Of a DNA stretch of 64,000 bases, positions 51,504 to 60,089 are shown piece after piece. The first letter of the stretch is position 1. Each line of letters begins with the position of its first letter. The notes below the pieces were generated by a model that saw nothing but the letters and a program-made list of their open reading frames with translations, searched no databases and was not told the DNA's origin. Source of the stretch: Rubrolithibacter danxiaensis (lineage in GTDB: Bacteria > Bacteroidota > Bacteroidia > Sphingobacteriales > Sphingobacteriaceae); the NCBI RefSeq assembly GCF_047272945.1, contig NZ_JBKOPS010000005.1:1-64000 (forward strand). The letters are read 5' to 3'. A program made the translations under genes and the position numbers.

Positions 51504-52157
51504 TTGGAAATTATTTATTCAATAATCGACTTTGTATTACATATTGACAAACACCTGGTTGATATTGTTAATGCATACAGCACCTGGACTTATCTAATCC
51601 TTTTCTTTATAATCTTTGCCGAAACAGGATTTGTAGTTACGCCCTTTTTGCCAGGAGACTCGTTGCTCTTTGCAGCCGGTGCGTTGATTGCAAAGGGAGA
51701 TACCGGGTTGAATATTTTTTTCATGGCAATATTGCTTGTATTTGCCGCGATTCTTGGAAATACTGTTAATTATTATCTCGGCAGCTTTTTGGGGGAAAGG
51801 GTTTTTAAACCTGAGAATAAAATACTGAAACTGGATTATTATTTGAAAACCCAGGAGTTTTTCAACAAGCATGGAGGGAAGGCAGTAATTTTCAGTCGCT
51901 TTTTACCTATTATACGCACTGTTGCTCCATTTGTGGCAGGAGTAGGAGCTATGCGTTTTGCTACATACACCACCTATAACGTTATCGGCGGGCTGTTATG
52001 GATTGTAAGTTTCCTGGCTTTAGGATATGTGTTCGGGAACATTCCGGTGATTAAAGATAACTTCACACTGGTGGTATTGGCCATCATCGTTCTTTCTGTT
52101 TTGCCTGCAATTTACGCGGCTGTCTCACCCAGGTTTAAAGGTAAGACCAATGCTTAA
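51504..52157 (+). CDS. DedA/VTT family membrane protein
   Basis: A 217-aa protein with a TTG start. The DedA signature is clear: FAETGFVVTPFLPGDSLLFAAGALIA, GNTVNYYLGSFLGERVF, and KAVIFSRFLPIIRTVAPFVAGVGAM with the conserved Arg. Four to five membrane segments plus re-entrant loops. Family members are lipid scramblases/flippases, e.g. for undecaprenyl phosphate recycling, which would complement UppP. Its stop overlaps the convergent phospholipase-like gene by 4 nt. Confidence 0.92.
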   Translation: MEIIYSIIDFVLHIDKHLVDIVNAYSTWTYLILFFIIFAETGFVVTPFLPGDSLLFAAGALIAKGDTGLNIFFMAILLVFAAILGNTVNYYLGSFLGERVFKPENKILKLDYYLKTQEFFNKHGGKAVIFSRFLPIIRTVAPFVAGVGAMRFATYTTYNVIGGLLWIVSFLALGYVFGNIPVIKDNFTLVVLAIIVLSVLPAIYAAVSPRFKGKTNA

Positions 52158-53113
52158 TTTTCTTCCCGGCCTATAATTACTCCTTTTAGAAAAGCCTTTT
52201 CTGTTTTTTCGCTGCTGATTGTATCTGCAGCTAAAGCGGTTGGGGTAAATGCTTTCATTTTTGGCTGGCCTGCATCAATCCAGGCGGAGTACCAAAAACA
52301 GCCTACTGCCCTTATAGAAGACCGCATTTGTTTTTCAACCATTCCTCCCAATGCTTCGTGGTAGGCAAACGAGTATTCTTCTGAATATTGTTTTTCAATC
52401 TTTCCATTGCGGGATGAGAATGTGTATTTACGATCTGTAGGAAACGTTTTGCTTAAACGGGCCTCAATTTTTAATACCGAATCCTTTAATGTAAAAGTAT
52501 GACGTACTATTTTCCAGGCTTCTTTAAGCGGGTCTTCAATGTAAACAGCTTTTCCTGTAAAGAAATTATAATCGGAAGAGAAAAGTTCAGGCAGGCGACT
52601 TTCCCAGAACGCATGGATGCCGGTTTGACCGGTAAGGTTGCCATTGTAGTTTTCTGTTGTATGTAAAGGAACATGGGCATCGGCTACATAATGTCCCAGA
52701 TCGGAAGAGAGCTTCAGTATCCTGACAGAATCCCGGTTTTGAAAAGCTTTTACCAGTGAATAGTAAGTTCTTGTAATTTGCCAGGGAACAATACCGAAAG
52801 CTTCCAAAGTATCTGCTGAATATTTTTTAACAGCATCTTCCCACTTTACCGGCAGGCTGTCGAACGGGAATTGTCCGTAATGATCGGCATCTAAAAAATG
52901 CCGGGGAGCTTCCAGCGAATCGGCATACCTTCTTTTGTCCGGATCAACCGCATGCTCATTAATATAAGTTATGTTTCTTTTGTAGAATTGATTAAGAGCC
53001 GAAGGTAAGGTAAAAACTGCAAGCGTGTTGATTCTCTTGTGAGCAAAGAAGCCCCAGGAGGATAAAAAAAGAGTAAGAATTAACAGACTAAGGGCAAGTA
53101 CTGTTCGTTTCAT
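52154..53113 (-). CDS. Secreted S1/P1 nuclease / zinc-dependent phospholipase C-like protein
   Basis: A 319-aa protein with a signal peptide ending SSWGFFAHKRI. The mature N-terminal Trp and following His typically bind zinc in this superfamily. Other ligands appear in PRHFLDADHY, DLGHYVADAHVPLHTTENYNG and GIHAFWESRL, matching the trinuclear zinc pattern. Substrate cannot be decided: nucleic acid (S1/P1) or phospholipid (PF00882). Monocistronic. Confidence 0.82.
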   Translation of the reverse strand: MKRTVLALSLLILTLFLSSWGFFAHKRINTLAVFTLPSALNQFYKRNITYINEHAVDPDKRRYADSLEAPRHFLDADHYGQFPFDSLPVKWEDAVKKYSADTLEAFGIVPWQITRTYYSLVKAFQNRDSVRILKLSSDLGHYVADAHVPLHTTENYNGNLTGQTGIHAFWESRLPELFSSDYNFFTGKAVYIEDPLKEAWKIVRHTFTLKDSVLKIEARLSKTFPTDRKYTFSSRNGKIEKQYSEEYSFAYHEALGGMVEKQMRSSIRAVGCFWYSAWIDAGQPKMKAFTPTALAADTISSEKTEKAFLKGVIIGREEN

Positions 53114-53180
53114 GGGAGAGCGTTTATATTTCTTGCTGATTTAATTTTAAATTCTGCTTGTATTTTAAAAAATAGCCTCC

Positions 53181-53188
53181 TATATTTG
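53181..53188 (+). promoter_or_regulatory. Bacteroidota -7 box of rpsT
   Basis: TATATTTG, exact TAnnTTTG, 53 nt before the ATG at 53242. Confidence 0.6.
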
Positions 53189-53192
53189 CATC

Positions 53193-53206
53193 CCGATATT
53201 TATCGG
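53193..53206. repeat. Palindrome of the CCGATA-NN-TATCGG family in the rpsT leader
   Basis: CCGATATTTATCGG, 6-bp perfect arms around TT, at the start of the expected rpsT transcript. It could form a small hairpin in the leader. Confidence 0.6.
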
Positions 53207-53241
53207 TACTTACAAAAATAATACGGAAAAAAAGCTTACAA

Positions 53242-53496
53242 ATGGCAAATCATAAATCAGCGATTAAGAGAATCAGAGCAAATGCAACTAAGCGCTTACG
53301 TAACCGCTATCAGGCAAAAACCACTCGTAACGCAATAAAGAAATTACGTGCAACTACAACCAAATCAGAGGCAGCTCCGTTGCTGGTAAAAGTAGTTTCT
53401 ATGCTTGATCGCCTTGCAAAAAAGAACGTTATCCATAAAAATAAAGCATCTAATAATAAATCCAAGTTAACAAAATTCGTTAACGCTTTACAGTAA
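53242..53496 (+). CDS. rpsT: 30S ribosomal protein S20
   Basis: An 84-aa basic helical protein: MANHKSAIKRIRANATKRLRN start, then TTRNAIKKLRATTTKSEAAPLL and RLAKKNVIHKNKASNNKSKL. This is the canonical S20 pattern, binding 16S rRNA. Single-gene unit with its own promoter and terminator. Confidence 0.98.
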   Translation: MANHKSAIKRIRANATKRLRNRYQAKTTRNAIKKLRATTTKSEAAPLLVKVVSMLDRLAKKNVIHKNKASNNKSKLTKFVNALQ

Positions 53497-53514
53497 AATA
53501 TTTTCTTTTTATTT

Positions 53515-53546
53515 AAAAGGCATTGGGAAACCAATGCCTTTTTTGT
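53515..53546 (+). terminator. Intrinsic terminator of rpsT
   Basis: AAAAGGCATTGG (53515-53526) pairs with CCAATGCCTTTT (53531-53542) around GAAA, followed by T residues. Confidence 0.9.
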
Positions 53547-53576
53547 TTTTATACGCTATTTTTTTAAATTTATGAA

Positions 53577-54275
53577 ATGCAATTCGATAGCGACAGGATT
53601 ACAATCAAAGCATGGGCTGAGGAAGACCGCCCCCGTGAAAAGCTGCTGTTACATGGCCGTAGGGCACTTACCGATGCTGAACTAATAGCCATTCTCATTG
53701 GCTCGGGCAGTAGAAACGAAACCGCGGTTGAATTAAGTAAACGTATTCTCCATGCTTCGGAGAATGACCTGAATAAGGTAGGAAAGCTATCAGTTGCAGA
53801 ATTGTCGCGATTTAAGGGAATAGGCGAGGCAAAGGCAATTTCAATTATTGCAGCTTTAGAACTGGGCCGACGGAGAAAAGATACAGAAATAGAAAATGTA
53901 ACTAAAATATCCGGGAGCAGGGATATTTATCAATTAATGAATCGCTATTTTAATGATTTGAACCATGAGGAGTTTTGGATTATCCTGCTCAACAGGGCTA
54001 ATAAGGTGTTGTCACGCCATCTCATAAGTAAAGGAGGCCAGGCCGGAACCATTGCCGATCCGAAAATTATCTTTCAAACTGCGTTGGAGAACCATGCTGC
54101 ATCAATTATTTTAACACATAATCATCCTTCAGGAAATTTGAAACCTAGTCAGTCCGATATTGCCTTAACTCAAAAACTGGTATCAGCTGGCAACATGCTT
54201 GATATAGGAGTTTTAGATCATTTAATTTTTTCCAATACCGGTTACTATAGTTTTGCCGACGAAGGCCTGCTCTAA
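53577..54275 (+). CDS. radC: RadC family JAB-domain protein
   Basis: A 232-aa protein. An N-terminal helix-hairpin-helix region (LTDAELIAILIGSGSRNETAVEL, then LSRFKGIGEAKAISIIAALELGRR) precedes a JAB/MPN metalloprotease-like domain with the JAMM motif HNHPSGNLKPSQSD and upstream Glu (NHEEFWII). Despite the name, a repair role is unproven. Length is normal and the core copy is intact. Confidence 0.94.
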   Translation: MQFDSDRITIKAWAEEDRPREKLLLHGRRALTDAELIAILIGSGSRNETAVELSKRILHASENDLNKVGKLSVAELSRFKGIGEAKAISIIAALELGRRRKDTEIENVTKISGSRDIYQLMNRYFNDLNHEEFWIILLNRANKVLSRHLISKGGQAGTIADPKIIFQTALENHAASIILTHNHPSGNLKPSQSDIALTQKLVSAGNMLDIGVLDHLIFSNTGYYSFADEGLL

Positions 54276-54334
54276 GCCTTTAACTCTTTGCTCTCAGCTC
54301 TCCGCTTTTATTTAACTATTAGCCGTCAACTTCC

Positions 54335-54342
54335 TATCTTTG
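54335..54342 (+). promoter_or_regulatory. Bacteroidota -7 box of pheT
   Basis: TATCTTTG, exact TAnnTTTG, 18 nt before the ATG at 54361 and across the longer frame's start (54340), which it excludes. Confidence 0.6.
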
Positions 54343-54360
54343 CGCTTCATTATAACAAGC

Positions 54361-56760
54361 ATGAAGATTTCTTACAACTGGCTCAAAGAATTTATTAATA
54401 TAGAAAAGACTCCCGAAGAAGTTTCACTCATCCTGACCAATATTGGTTTAGAGGTTGAAAGTCTGGAAAAAGTACAATCAGTGCCGGGGGGCTTGGAAGG
54501 GCTGGTTATAGGATTTGTAAAGGAATGTAGCCAGCATCCCAATGCAGATCGGTTAAAAGTGACAAAAGTTGATGTTGGCTCAGGAGAAGACTTACAGGTA
54601 GTTTGCGGAGCTTCAAATGTTGCCGCAGGGCAAAAGGTAGTTGTGGCAACCGTAGGGACAACAGTTTATCCAACTTCGGGTGAGCCTTTTAAGATAAATA
54701 AGTCGAAAATTCGCGGAGAAGTTTCTGAAGGAATGATCTGCGCAGAAGACGAAATCGGGCTGGGGCAATCGCATGCAGGGATCATGGTGCTTTCTGAAGA
54801 CGCTGTACCAGGAACCAAAGCGAAAGCGTATTTTAAAATAGAAGACGATTACCTTTTTGAAATAGGGTTAACTCCCAATCGTGCAGATGCAGCTTCGCAC
54901 TTAGGTGTTGCCAGAGATCTGGCAGCATGGTTAAAAATTTCGGTAAAATTGCCGGATGTTTCCGGCTTTAAAAAGGGAGACACCAATTTATCCGTTCCGG
55001 TTTCAGTTGAAAATGAAGCGGCATGCCCGCGATATACCTCACTTACTATATCAGGGGTTGAAGTAAAAGATTCTCCCGACTGGCTGAAAAACAAACTGAA
55101 TGTAATTGGTGTCCGCCCAATTAATAACGTGGTAGATATTACCAATTATGTTTTACATGAACTAGGACAGCCGCTACACGCTTTTGACGCCGACGGTATT
55201 AAAGGCGGAAAAGTAGTAGTTAAAAATTGTGTGGAAGGAACACCTTTCACAACTCTGGATGGAGTTGAACGCAAGCTGTCTCAGGAAGATCTGATGATTT
55301 GTGACCAGGAAAACGCACTGTGTATAGCCGGTGTTTTCGGCGGTGAAGATTCAGGGATTAAATCAGGTACTAAAAATGTTTTCCTTGAAAGCGCTTATTT
55401 TAATCCGGTTTCCATTCGTAAAACATCCAAGCGCCATGGTTTAAAAACAGATGCGTCGTTTCGCTTTGAACGCGGTGCCGATCCTGAAATTACAGTACTG
55501 GCTATTAAAAGAGCGGCTCAGTTGATTACAGAAATTGCAGGCGGTACGGTATCATCCGATATAAACGATTTTTATCCGAACCCATTTAAGCCTTTTGCTG
55601 TAACGCTTGAATATAAGAATGTAGCCCGATTAATTGGACAGCAGATCCCGGCTTCAGAAATAAAAGCTATTTTGCAGGGTTTAGGGATAAAAATACTGGA
55701 GGAAAATGAAGAATCGCTTCGTCTTTCTGTTCCCGTTTTTAAAGTAGATGTAACACGGGAAGTGGATGTTATAGAAGAGATTCTGCGGATATATGGTTAT
55801 AACAACATCGAAATCCCCGCACAGATAAGGGCTTCTTTAAACTTTGCTGCCAAGCCGGATAAAGAAGTGGTTCAGAACCAGGTTTCAGATATGCTAACCG
55901 CAAATGGGTTTTTTGAGATACTTACCAATTCGCTTACTAAATCCGCTTATTCCGAAGATCCTGATCAATTGGTTAAAATCCTTAATCCATTAAGCAGTGA
56001 TTTGGATAGCATGCGCCAGTCTTTATTGTTTAGCGGCCTGGAAACTATTTCATATAATCAAAACCGGCAGCAGGGCGATCTGAAACTATATGAATTCGGA
56101 AAAACGTACTTTACTACTCACGAGGGTTATAAGGAATCGCAGCGGCTGGCCTTGTTTTTAACAGGATTTCTTTCAGGCGAAAGCTGGAGCGGGCCGCAGA
56201 CTGCAGGTAACTTTTACAATTTAAAAGCTTTTGTCGATGGTGTTTTGCAGCGATTAAACATCGGAGATATAAATGCCGACGATTTGCAGGATACAAAGTT
56301 TTCTTACGGCCTGAATTATAAAAAAGGAGAGAAGGTTTTAGTCGCATTTGGGAGTGTAAATAAACAGGAGCTTAAGAAAATGGGCATAGAAAAAGAAGTT
56401 TTTTATGCTGATTTTGATTGGGATCTGGTATTAAAAAGCATAAGAAAAAATAAAATCGTATATAAAGAGATTTCACGTTTTCCTTCAGTCCGCAGAGACC
56501 TTTCCATGCTTCTTGATAAATCTGTTTCCTTTGGCCGATTAAAACAAATTGCGCAAAAAACAGAGCGAAAACTACTTCAGGATATACGTATTTTTGATGT
56601 TTACGAAGGCGAAAAACTTCCTGCCGGCAAGAAATCATATGCCCTTAGCTTTATACTTCAGGATGAAGAGAAAACGCTTACCGATAAACAAATTGATGGC
56701 ATAATGCAGAAATTAATTTTTAATTTCGAGAAAGAAGCAGGCGCAGAAGTGAGGAAGTAA
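54361..56760 (+). CDS. pheT: Phenylalanine--tRNA ligase beta subunit
   Basis: A 799-aa protein starting MKISYNWLKEFINI. Domains in order: tRNA-binding OB fold (about 40-155, VGFVKECSQHPNADRLKVTKVDVG and VVCGASNVAAGQ), B3/4 (about 215-385, CPRYTSLTISGVEV...RPINNVVDITNYVLHELGQPLHAFDAD), B5 (about 405-475), the class II-like core, and the C-terminal FDX-ACB domain (about 705-799, SRFPSVRRDLSMLLDKSV). pheS is not adjacent, so the two subunits are encoded apart. Confidence 0.96.
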   Translation: MKISYNWLKEFINIEKTPEEVSLILTNIGLEVESLEKVQSVPGGLEGLVIGFVKECSQHPNADRLKVTKVDVGSGEDLQVVCGASNVAAGQKVVVATVGTTVYPTSGEPFKINKSKIRGEVSEGMICAEDEIGLGQSHAGIMVLSEDAVPGTKAKAYFKIEDDYLFEIGLTPNRADAASHLGVARDLAAWLKISVKLPDVSGFKKGDTNLSVPVSVENEAACPRYTSLTISGVEVKDSPDWLKNKLNVIGVRPINNVVDITNYVLHELGQPLHAFDADGIKGGKVVVKNCVEGTPFTTLDGVERKLSQEDLMICDQENALCIAGVFGGEDSGIKSGTKNVFLESAYFNPVSIRKTSKRHGLKTDASFRFERGADPEITVLAIKRAAQLITEIAGGTVSSDINDFYPNPFKPFAVTLEYKNVARLIGQQIPASEIKAILQGLGIKILEENEESLRLSVPVFKVDVTREVDVIEEILRIYGYNNIEIPAQIRASLNFAAKPDKEVVQNQVSDMLTANGFFEILTNSLTKSAYSEDPDQLVKILNPLSSDLDSMRQSLLFSGLETISYNQNRQQGDLKLYEFGKTYFTTHEGYKESQRLALFLTGFLSGESWSGPQTAGNFYNLKAFVDGVLQRLNIGDINADDLQDTKFSYGLNYKKGEKVLVAFGSVNKQELKKMGIEKEVFYADFDWDLVLKSIRKNKIVYKEISRFPSVRRDLSMLLDKSVSFGRLKQIAQKTERKLLQDIRIFDVYEGEKLPAGKKSYALSFILQDEEKTLTDKQIDGIMQKLIFNFEKEAGAEVRK

Positions 56761-56770
56761 ACTTAATTAA

Positions 56771-57244
56771 TTAATGATTGATTGAAGGATAGATGGATTG
56801 ATTCCTGCTGTAACCAATATTAAAATGGATAAAATTCAATTTGCAGAGCAATTCAAAAAAAGGACAAAAAAATTTGTTATAGATAATATAAGTCTCTTTC
56901 AGTCTTTACCTAAAACTGATGAAGCCCGAATCATAGGGAAACAATTATTAAGGTCTTCTTCTTCGGTTGGAGCTAATTATCGGGCGGCATGCAGAGCGAG
57001 ATCCCAGGCAGAATTTTTCTCAAAATTATCCACCGTGGTTGAAGAAGCAGATGAATCGGCATTTTGGATGGAAGTCCTTGCAGATGCGCATATTGTAGAT
57101 ATTGAGAAAATTAATAATCTTTTAAGCGAAGCTAATGAAATACTGAAAGTAGTTGCAACTGCAAGAAAAAGTATATCTATGGGAAAAAAGAAGTGATTGT
57201 TTCATTTACTCAATCAATCATTCCATCAATAAATCACTCATTAA
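56771..57244. mobile_element. IVS-like cassette: four-helix-bundle gene bracketed by imperfect inverted repeats
   Basis: The left end (56771-56804, beginning TTAATGATTGATTGA) and the right end (57211-57244, whose complement begins TTAATGAGTGATTTA) are imperfect inverted repeats rich in GATT/AATC. They enclose only the four-helix-bundle ORF. 23S rRNA intervening sequences have exactly this layout: a stem formed by terminal inverted repeats around an S23-family gene. Here the cassette sits between pheT and the zapA group, not in rRNA. Mobility is inferred, not shown. Confidence 0.45.
56825..57196 (+). CDS. Four-helix-bundle protein (S23 / 23S rRNA intervening-sequence family)
   Basis: A 123-aa protein (start MDKIQFAEQFKKRTKKF; a longer frame starts in the flanking repeat). 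The sequence SLPKTDEARIIGKQLLRSSSSVGANYRAACRARSQAEFFSKLSTVVEEADESAFWMEVL is the hallmark of the four-helix-bundle family encoded by 23S rRNA intervening sequences and related to the Avd proteins of diversity-generating retroelements. No reverse transcriptase is nearby. Function unknown. Confidence 0.9.
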   Translation: MDKIQFAEQFKKRTKKFVIDNISLFQSLPKTDEARIIGKQLLRSSSSVGANYRAACRARSQAEFFSKLSTVVEEADESAFWMEVLADAHIVDIEKINNLLSEANEILKVVATARKSISMGKKK

Positions 57245-57247
57245 TGT

Positions 57248-57535
57248 ATGTCTACAGCAAACCAACTGAATTCCATAATTGACAGAACTCAACAATTAAT
57301 AGAGTTAAGTAAAACTTTGCAGGAAGAGAATGCCTTGCTTAAGCAGGAGAATAAATCTTTGAAAGCATTGGCCGAATCGGGAAAGGCAAGAGTTGAAGAG
57401 CTGGAAGAAAAGTTGAAAGTCGTAAAATTAGCCCGTTCATTAGAAGGAGCTAACGAAAAAACTCTTGACATAAAGCAAAAAATTAACGAATTTGTGCGGG
57501 AAATAGATAAGTGTATTGTGTTGCTTAAAAAGTAA
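57248..57535 (+). CDS. Coiled-coil protein upstream of zapA
   Basis: A 95-aa, almost wholly helical protein: heptad-like leucines and charged residues from 8 to 65 (LNSIIDRTQQLIELSKTLQ, then ENALLKQENKSLKALAESG) and a second helix at 70-95. No family was recognised with certainty. It starts 21 bp before zapA in the same direction, so it is probably co-expressed. By size and coiled coil it resembles ZapB, the partner of ZapA in enterobacteria, but homology is not claimed. Confidence 0.7.
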   Translation: MSTANQLNSIIDRTQQLIELSKTLQEENALLKQENKSLKALAESGKARVEELEEKLKVVKLARSLEGANEKTLDIKQKINEFVREIDKCIVLLKK

Positions 57536-57556
57536 TACAAGTGAAACTAAGCTCAA

Positions 57557-57847
57557 ATGGGAGAAATCTCAATTAAAATAAATATTGCTGACCGGGTTTA
57601 TCCGCTAAAGATAAACATGGAAGAGGAGGAAATAGTTCGGCGGGCTGCTAAATTGATAAATGACCGTATAAAAGAATATCAGGAAAATTATGCGGTTCGT
57701 GATAAACAGGATTTGCTTTCAATGTGTGTACTGCATTATGCCACCACTACATTAAAGGCAGAGAAAAAAGTTATGAATGAAGATACAGACGTGGCGGAAA
57801 AAGTTTATCAATTGGATCAATTGCTGAAAGATTTTTTCGCAAAGTAA
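57557..57847 (+). CDS. zapA: Cell division protein ZapA
   Basis: A 96-aa protein: ISIKINIADRVYPLKINMEEEEIVRRAAKLINDRIKEYQENY is the N-terminal ZapA domain that bundles FtsZ filaments, followed by a helical tail for dimerisation. It is second in the coiled-coil-zapA pair and is followed by a structured RNA, then rny. Confidence 0.92.
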   Translation: MGEISIKINIADRVYPLKINMEEEEIVRRAAKLINDRIKEYQENYAVRDKQDLLSMCVLHYATTTLKAEKKVMNEDTDVAEKVYQLDQLLKDFFAK

Positions 57848-57879
57848 TATAGTTCTTTGTATATTTATGAGCGTTAAAG

Positions 57880-58050
57880 ATTTAACCGCAGTTAAATTTT
57901 TAAGTTTCACTATTTAAAACTTAACACTTCAATATCAGAAGAGTTAAAAGGTTAGGTCATCGGTTAACCGGTTGGACCGGCGCCAGAACTCGAAGCCTGT
58001 AAGATGAAGTTTATAATACATGAAGCTTAAATTTTTAGTTGCGGTTTTTT
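57880..58050 (+). ncRNA. ssrS: Probable 6S RNA (SsrS-like; 6S-Flavo type)
   Basis: The 216-nt gap between zapA and rny has no reading frame but can fold into one long rod. Its ends, 57884-57907 and 58023-58046, form a closing stem of about 22 pairs with two mismatches (AACCGCAG with TTGCGGTT at the base). An apical hairpin CCGGT-TGG-ACCGG lies at 57968-57980, and the stem ends in a T run. A closed rod with an internal bubble is the 6S form, and location after zapA is the same as ssrS in E. coli. 6S RNA binds RNA polymerase in stationary phase. Ends are approximate. Confidence 0.65.
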
Positions 58051-58063
58051 ATTATCAGATTTT

Positions 58064-59617
58064 ATGGAAATAATACTATACATTTTTTTAGGATTGGCGG
58101 TCGGAGTAGTGATCGGGCGTTTTATGCTCCGGTCTTTACTTAAAAACCAGGAGATAGCTGCTCAGAATAAGGTTAAAAAGATTTTAAAAGATGCAGAGAA
58201 TAATGCGGAAATATTAAAAAAGAACAAGCTTCTTGAAGCAAAGGAAAAGTTTCTGCAAATGAAGGCCGAACATGAGCAGGAAGTAAATTCACGCAATAAT
58301 ACCGTTCAGCAGAAAGAAAATACGATTAAGCAGAAGGAGCAATCGTTAAATCAGCGCCTGGAGAATGTAAACAGGAAAGAAGCTGATTTGGACAACACCA
58401 GGAAGAATCTGGAAAAACAGATAGAAGTTGCCCAGAAAAAACAGGAAGAAGTAGAGCAACTGAAAAATCAGCACATCAGGCAACTGGAAACTATTGCCGG
58501 CCTTTCTGCCGAAGAAGCAAGAAATCAACTGATTGATACACTTAGGGAAGAGGCCCGTACCCAGGCAATGATCCAGATTAAGGATGTTGTTGATGAGGCG
58601 AAGCTTACAGCTGCTAAAGAAGCCAAAAAAGTAGTTATTCAAACTATTCAGCGTACAGCAACCGAAGCGGCAATTGAAAATACAGTTTCTATCTTCAATA
58701 TTGAAAATGACGAAATAAAAGGCCGTGTAATTGGCCGTGAAGGCCGGAACATTCGGGCGCTTGAAGCTGCAACCGGGGTAGAAATCATTGTGGATGATAC
58801 TCCTGAAGCAATTATACTTTCAGGCTTTGACCCGGTTCGCCGCGAAATTGCCAGGTTGGCCCTTCACCGCCTTGTTACCGATGGCCGTATCCATCCTGCA
58901 CGTATTGAAGAAGTAGTTGCTAAAACAAAAAAGCAAATTGAAGAAGAGATCGTGGAAATAGGCGAACGTACTGTGATCGATCTTGGTATTCATGGCCTGC
59001 ATCCGGAACTGATACGTATGGTAGGAAGAATGCGCTATCGTTCTTCTTACGGACAAAATTTATTGCAGCACTCACGAGAAGTGGCTAATTTTTGCGCAAC
59101 CATGGCTGCGGAGTTAGGATTGAATGTTAAACTTGCTAAAAGAGCAGGACTTTTACATGATATAGGAAAAGTGCCTGACGATAATCCCGAATTACCTCAC
59201 GCAATTTTAGGGATGCAGCTGGCTGAAAAATATAAAGAACACCCGGAAGTGTGTAATGCAATAGGAGCGCACCACGACGAAATCGAAATGACTTCCATGA
59301 TATCTCCGATTATCCAGGCTTGCGACGCTATTTCAGGTGCCCGTCCCGGAGCACGACGTGAGGTGGTGGAAAGTTATATCAAACGATTGAAAGAGCTCGA
59401 AGAACTTGCACTTTCTTATCCCGGCGTAGAAAAAACATTTGCTATTCAGGCAGGCCGCGAATTACGTGTAGTAGTTGAAAGCGAACGGGTAAATGATGCG
59501 CAGGCGGAGATTCTGGCTACCGATATTTCAAACCGTATTCAAACTGAAATGACCTATCCGGGCCAGATAAAAGTTACCGTAATCCGTGAAACGAGGTCGG
59601 TCTCTTACGCTAAATAG
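58064..59617 (+). CDS. rny: Ribonuclease Y
   Basis: A 517-aa membrane-anchored endoribonuclease. An N-terminal anchor (about 4-24) and long coiled coil (about 30-165) lead to a KH domain (GRVIGREGRNIRALEAATGVEIIVDDTPEAIILSGFDPVRREIARLAL) and an HD domain (LLQHSREVANFCA...AGLLHDIGKVPDD). Length matches B. subtilis RNase Y. It starts mRNA decay at the inner membrane. Confidence 0.97.
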   Translation: MEIILYIFLGLAVGVVIGRFMLRSLLKNQEIAAQNKVKKILKDAENNAEILKKNKLLEAKEKFLQMKAEHEQEVNSRNNTVQQKENTIKQKEQSLNQRLENVNRKEADLDNTRKNLEKQIEVAQKKQEEVEQLKNQHIRQLETIAGLSAEEARNQLIDTLREEARTQAMIQIKDVVDEAKLTAAKEAKKVVIQTIQRTATEAAIENTVSIFNIENDEIKGRVIGREGRNIRALEAATGVEIIVDDTPEAIILSGFDPVRREIARLALHRLVTDGRIHPARIEEVVAKTKKQIEEEIVEIGERTVIDLGIHGLHPELIRMVGRMRYRSSYGQNLLQHSREVANFCATMAAELGLNVKLAKRAGLLHDIGKVPDDNPELPHAILGMQLAEKYKEHPEVCNAIGAHHDEIEMTSMISPIIQACDAISGARPGARREVVESYIKRLKELEELALSYPGVEKTFAIQAGRELRVVVESERVNDAQAEILATDISNRIQTEMTYPGQIKVTVIRETRSVSYAK

Positions 59618-59773
59618 GAAAGTTAAACAAATTTGCAGGATTGGTTCAACTTGAACCAGTAGAAGCTCTTGTGAGTAGAAATGATATTCTGGAATAGCGA
59701 CGGAATATCTTCTTCCTTTGGATGCCGATTATAAAACATAATTATATTTTTTATATTTATAATTAAAAGCAAT

Positions 59774-60085
59774 ATGGAAGCAACCCTTAAATATAAAGTA
59801 GCTGAAATCTTAACGAAGTATAATTTTTCGAAAGATGATGCTTCTTTTATTTCAGATGTTCTCAGTGAAATTGACGATAAGCAAAATCATAAGTTCGAGG
59901 TAAGTAAAGATTTGTTCCTTACTCAAAAAGATAAAGTGGAGTTAATAGAAAAAATTAAAGATGTAGAAATCAGCTTATCGGATAAAATCGCTAACCTGCA
60001 TAAATCCATTTTTATTGTTGGAGTTATTCAGTTTTTAGCCATTGTCGGTTCTGTACTGGCTATCTTCAATTTTATGCTTAAATAA
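59774..60085 (+). CDS. Coiled-coil protein with C-terminal membrane anchor
   Basis: A 103-aa protein. Residues 1-78 are charged and helical (MEATLKYKVAEILTKYNFSKDDASFISDVLSEIDDKQ...LIEKIKDVEISLSDKIANLHK), and 80-100 form one membrane segment (FIVGVIQFLAIVGSVLAIFNFML). The pattern resembles small DUF1640/CCDC90-like tail-anchored proteins, but assignment is weak. It lies 4 bp before the Mpo1-like gene, so probably co-transcribed. The 156 nt before it contain a GGTTCAACTTGAACC hairpin and nothing else recognised. Confidence 0.65.
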   Translation: MEATLKYKVAEILTKYNFSKDDASFISDVLSEIDDKQNHKFEVSKDLFLTQKDKVELIEKIKDVEISLSDKIANLHKSIFIVGVIQFLAIVGSVLAIFNFMLK

Positions 60086-60089
60086 TTGC

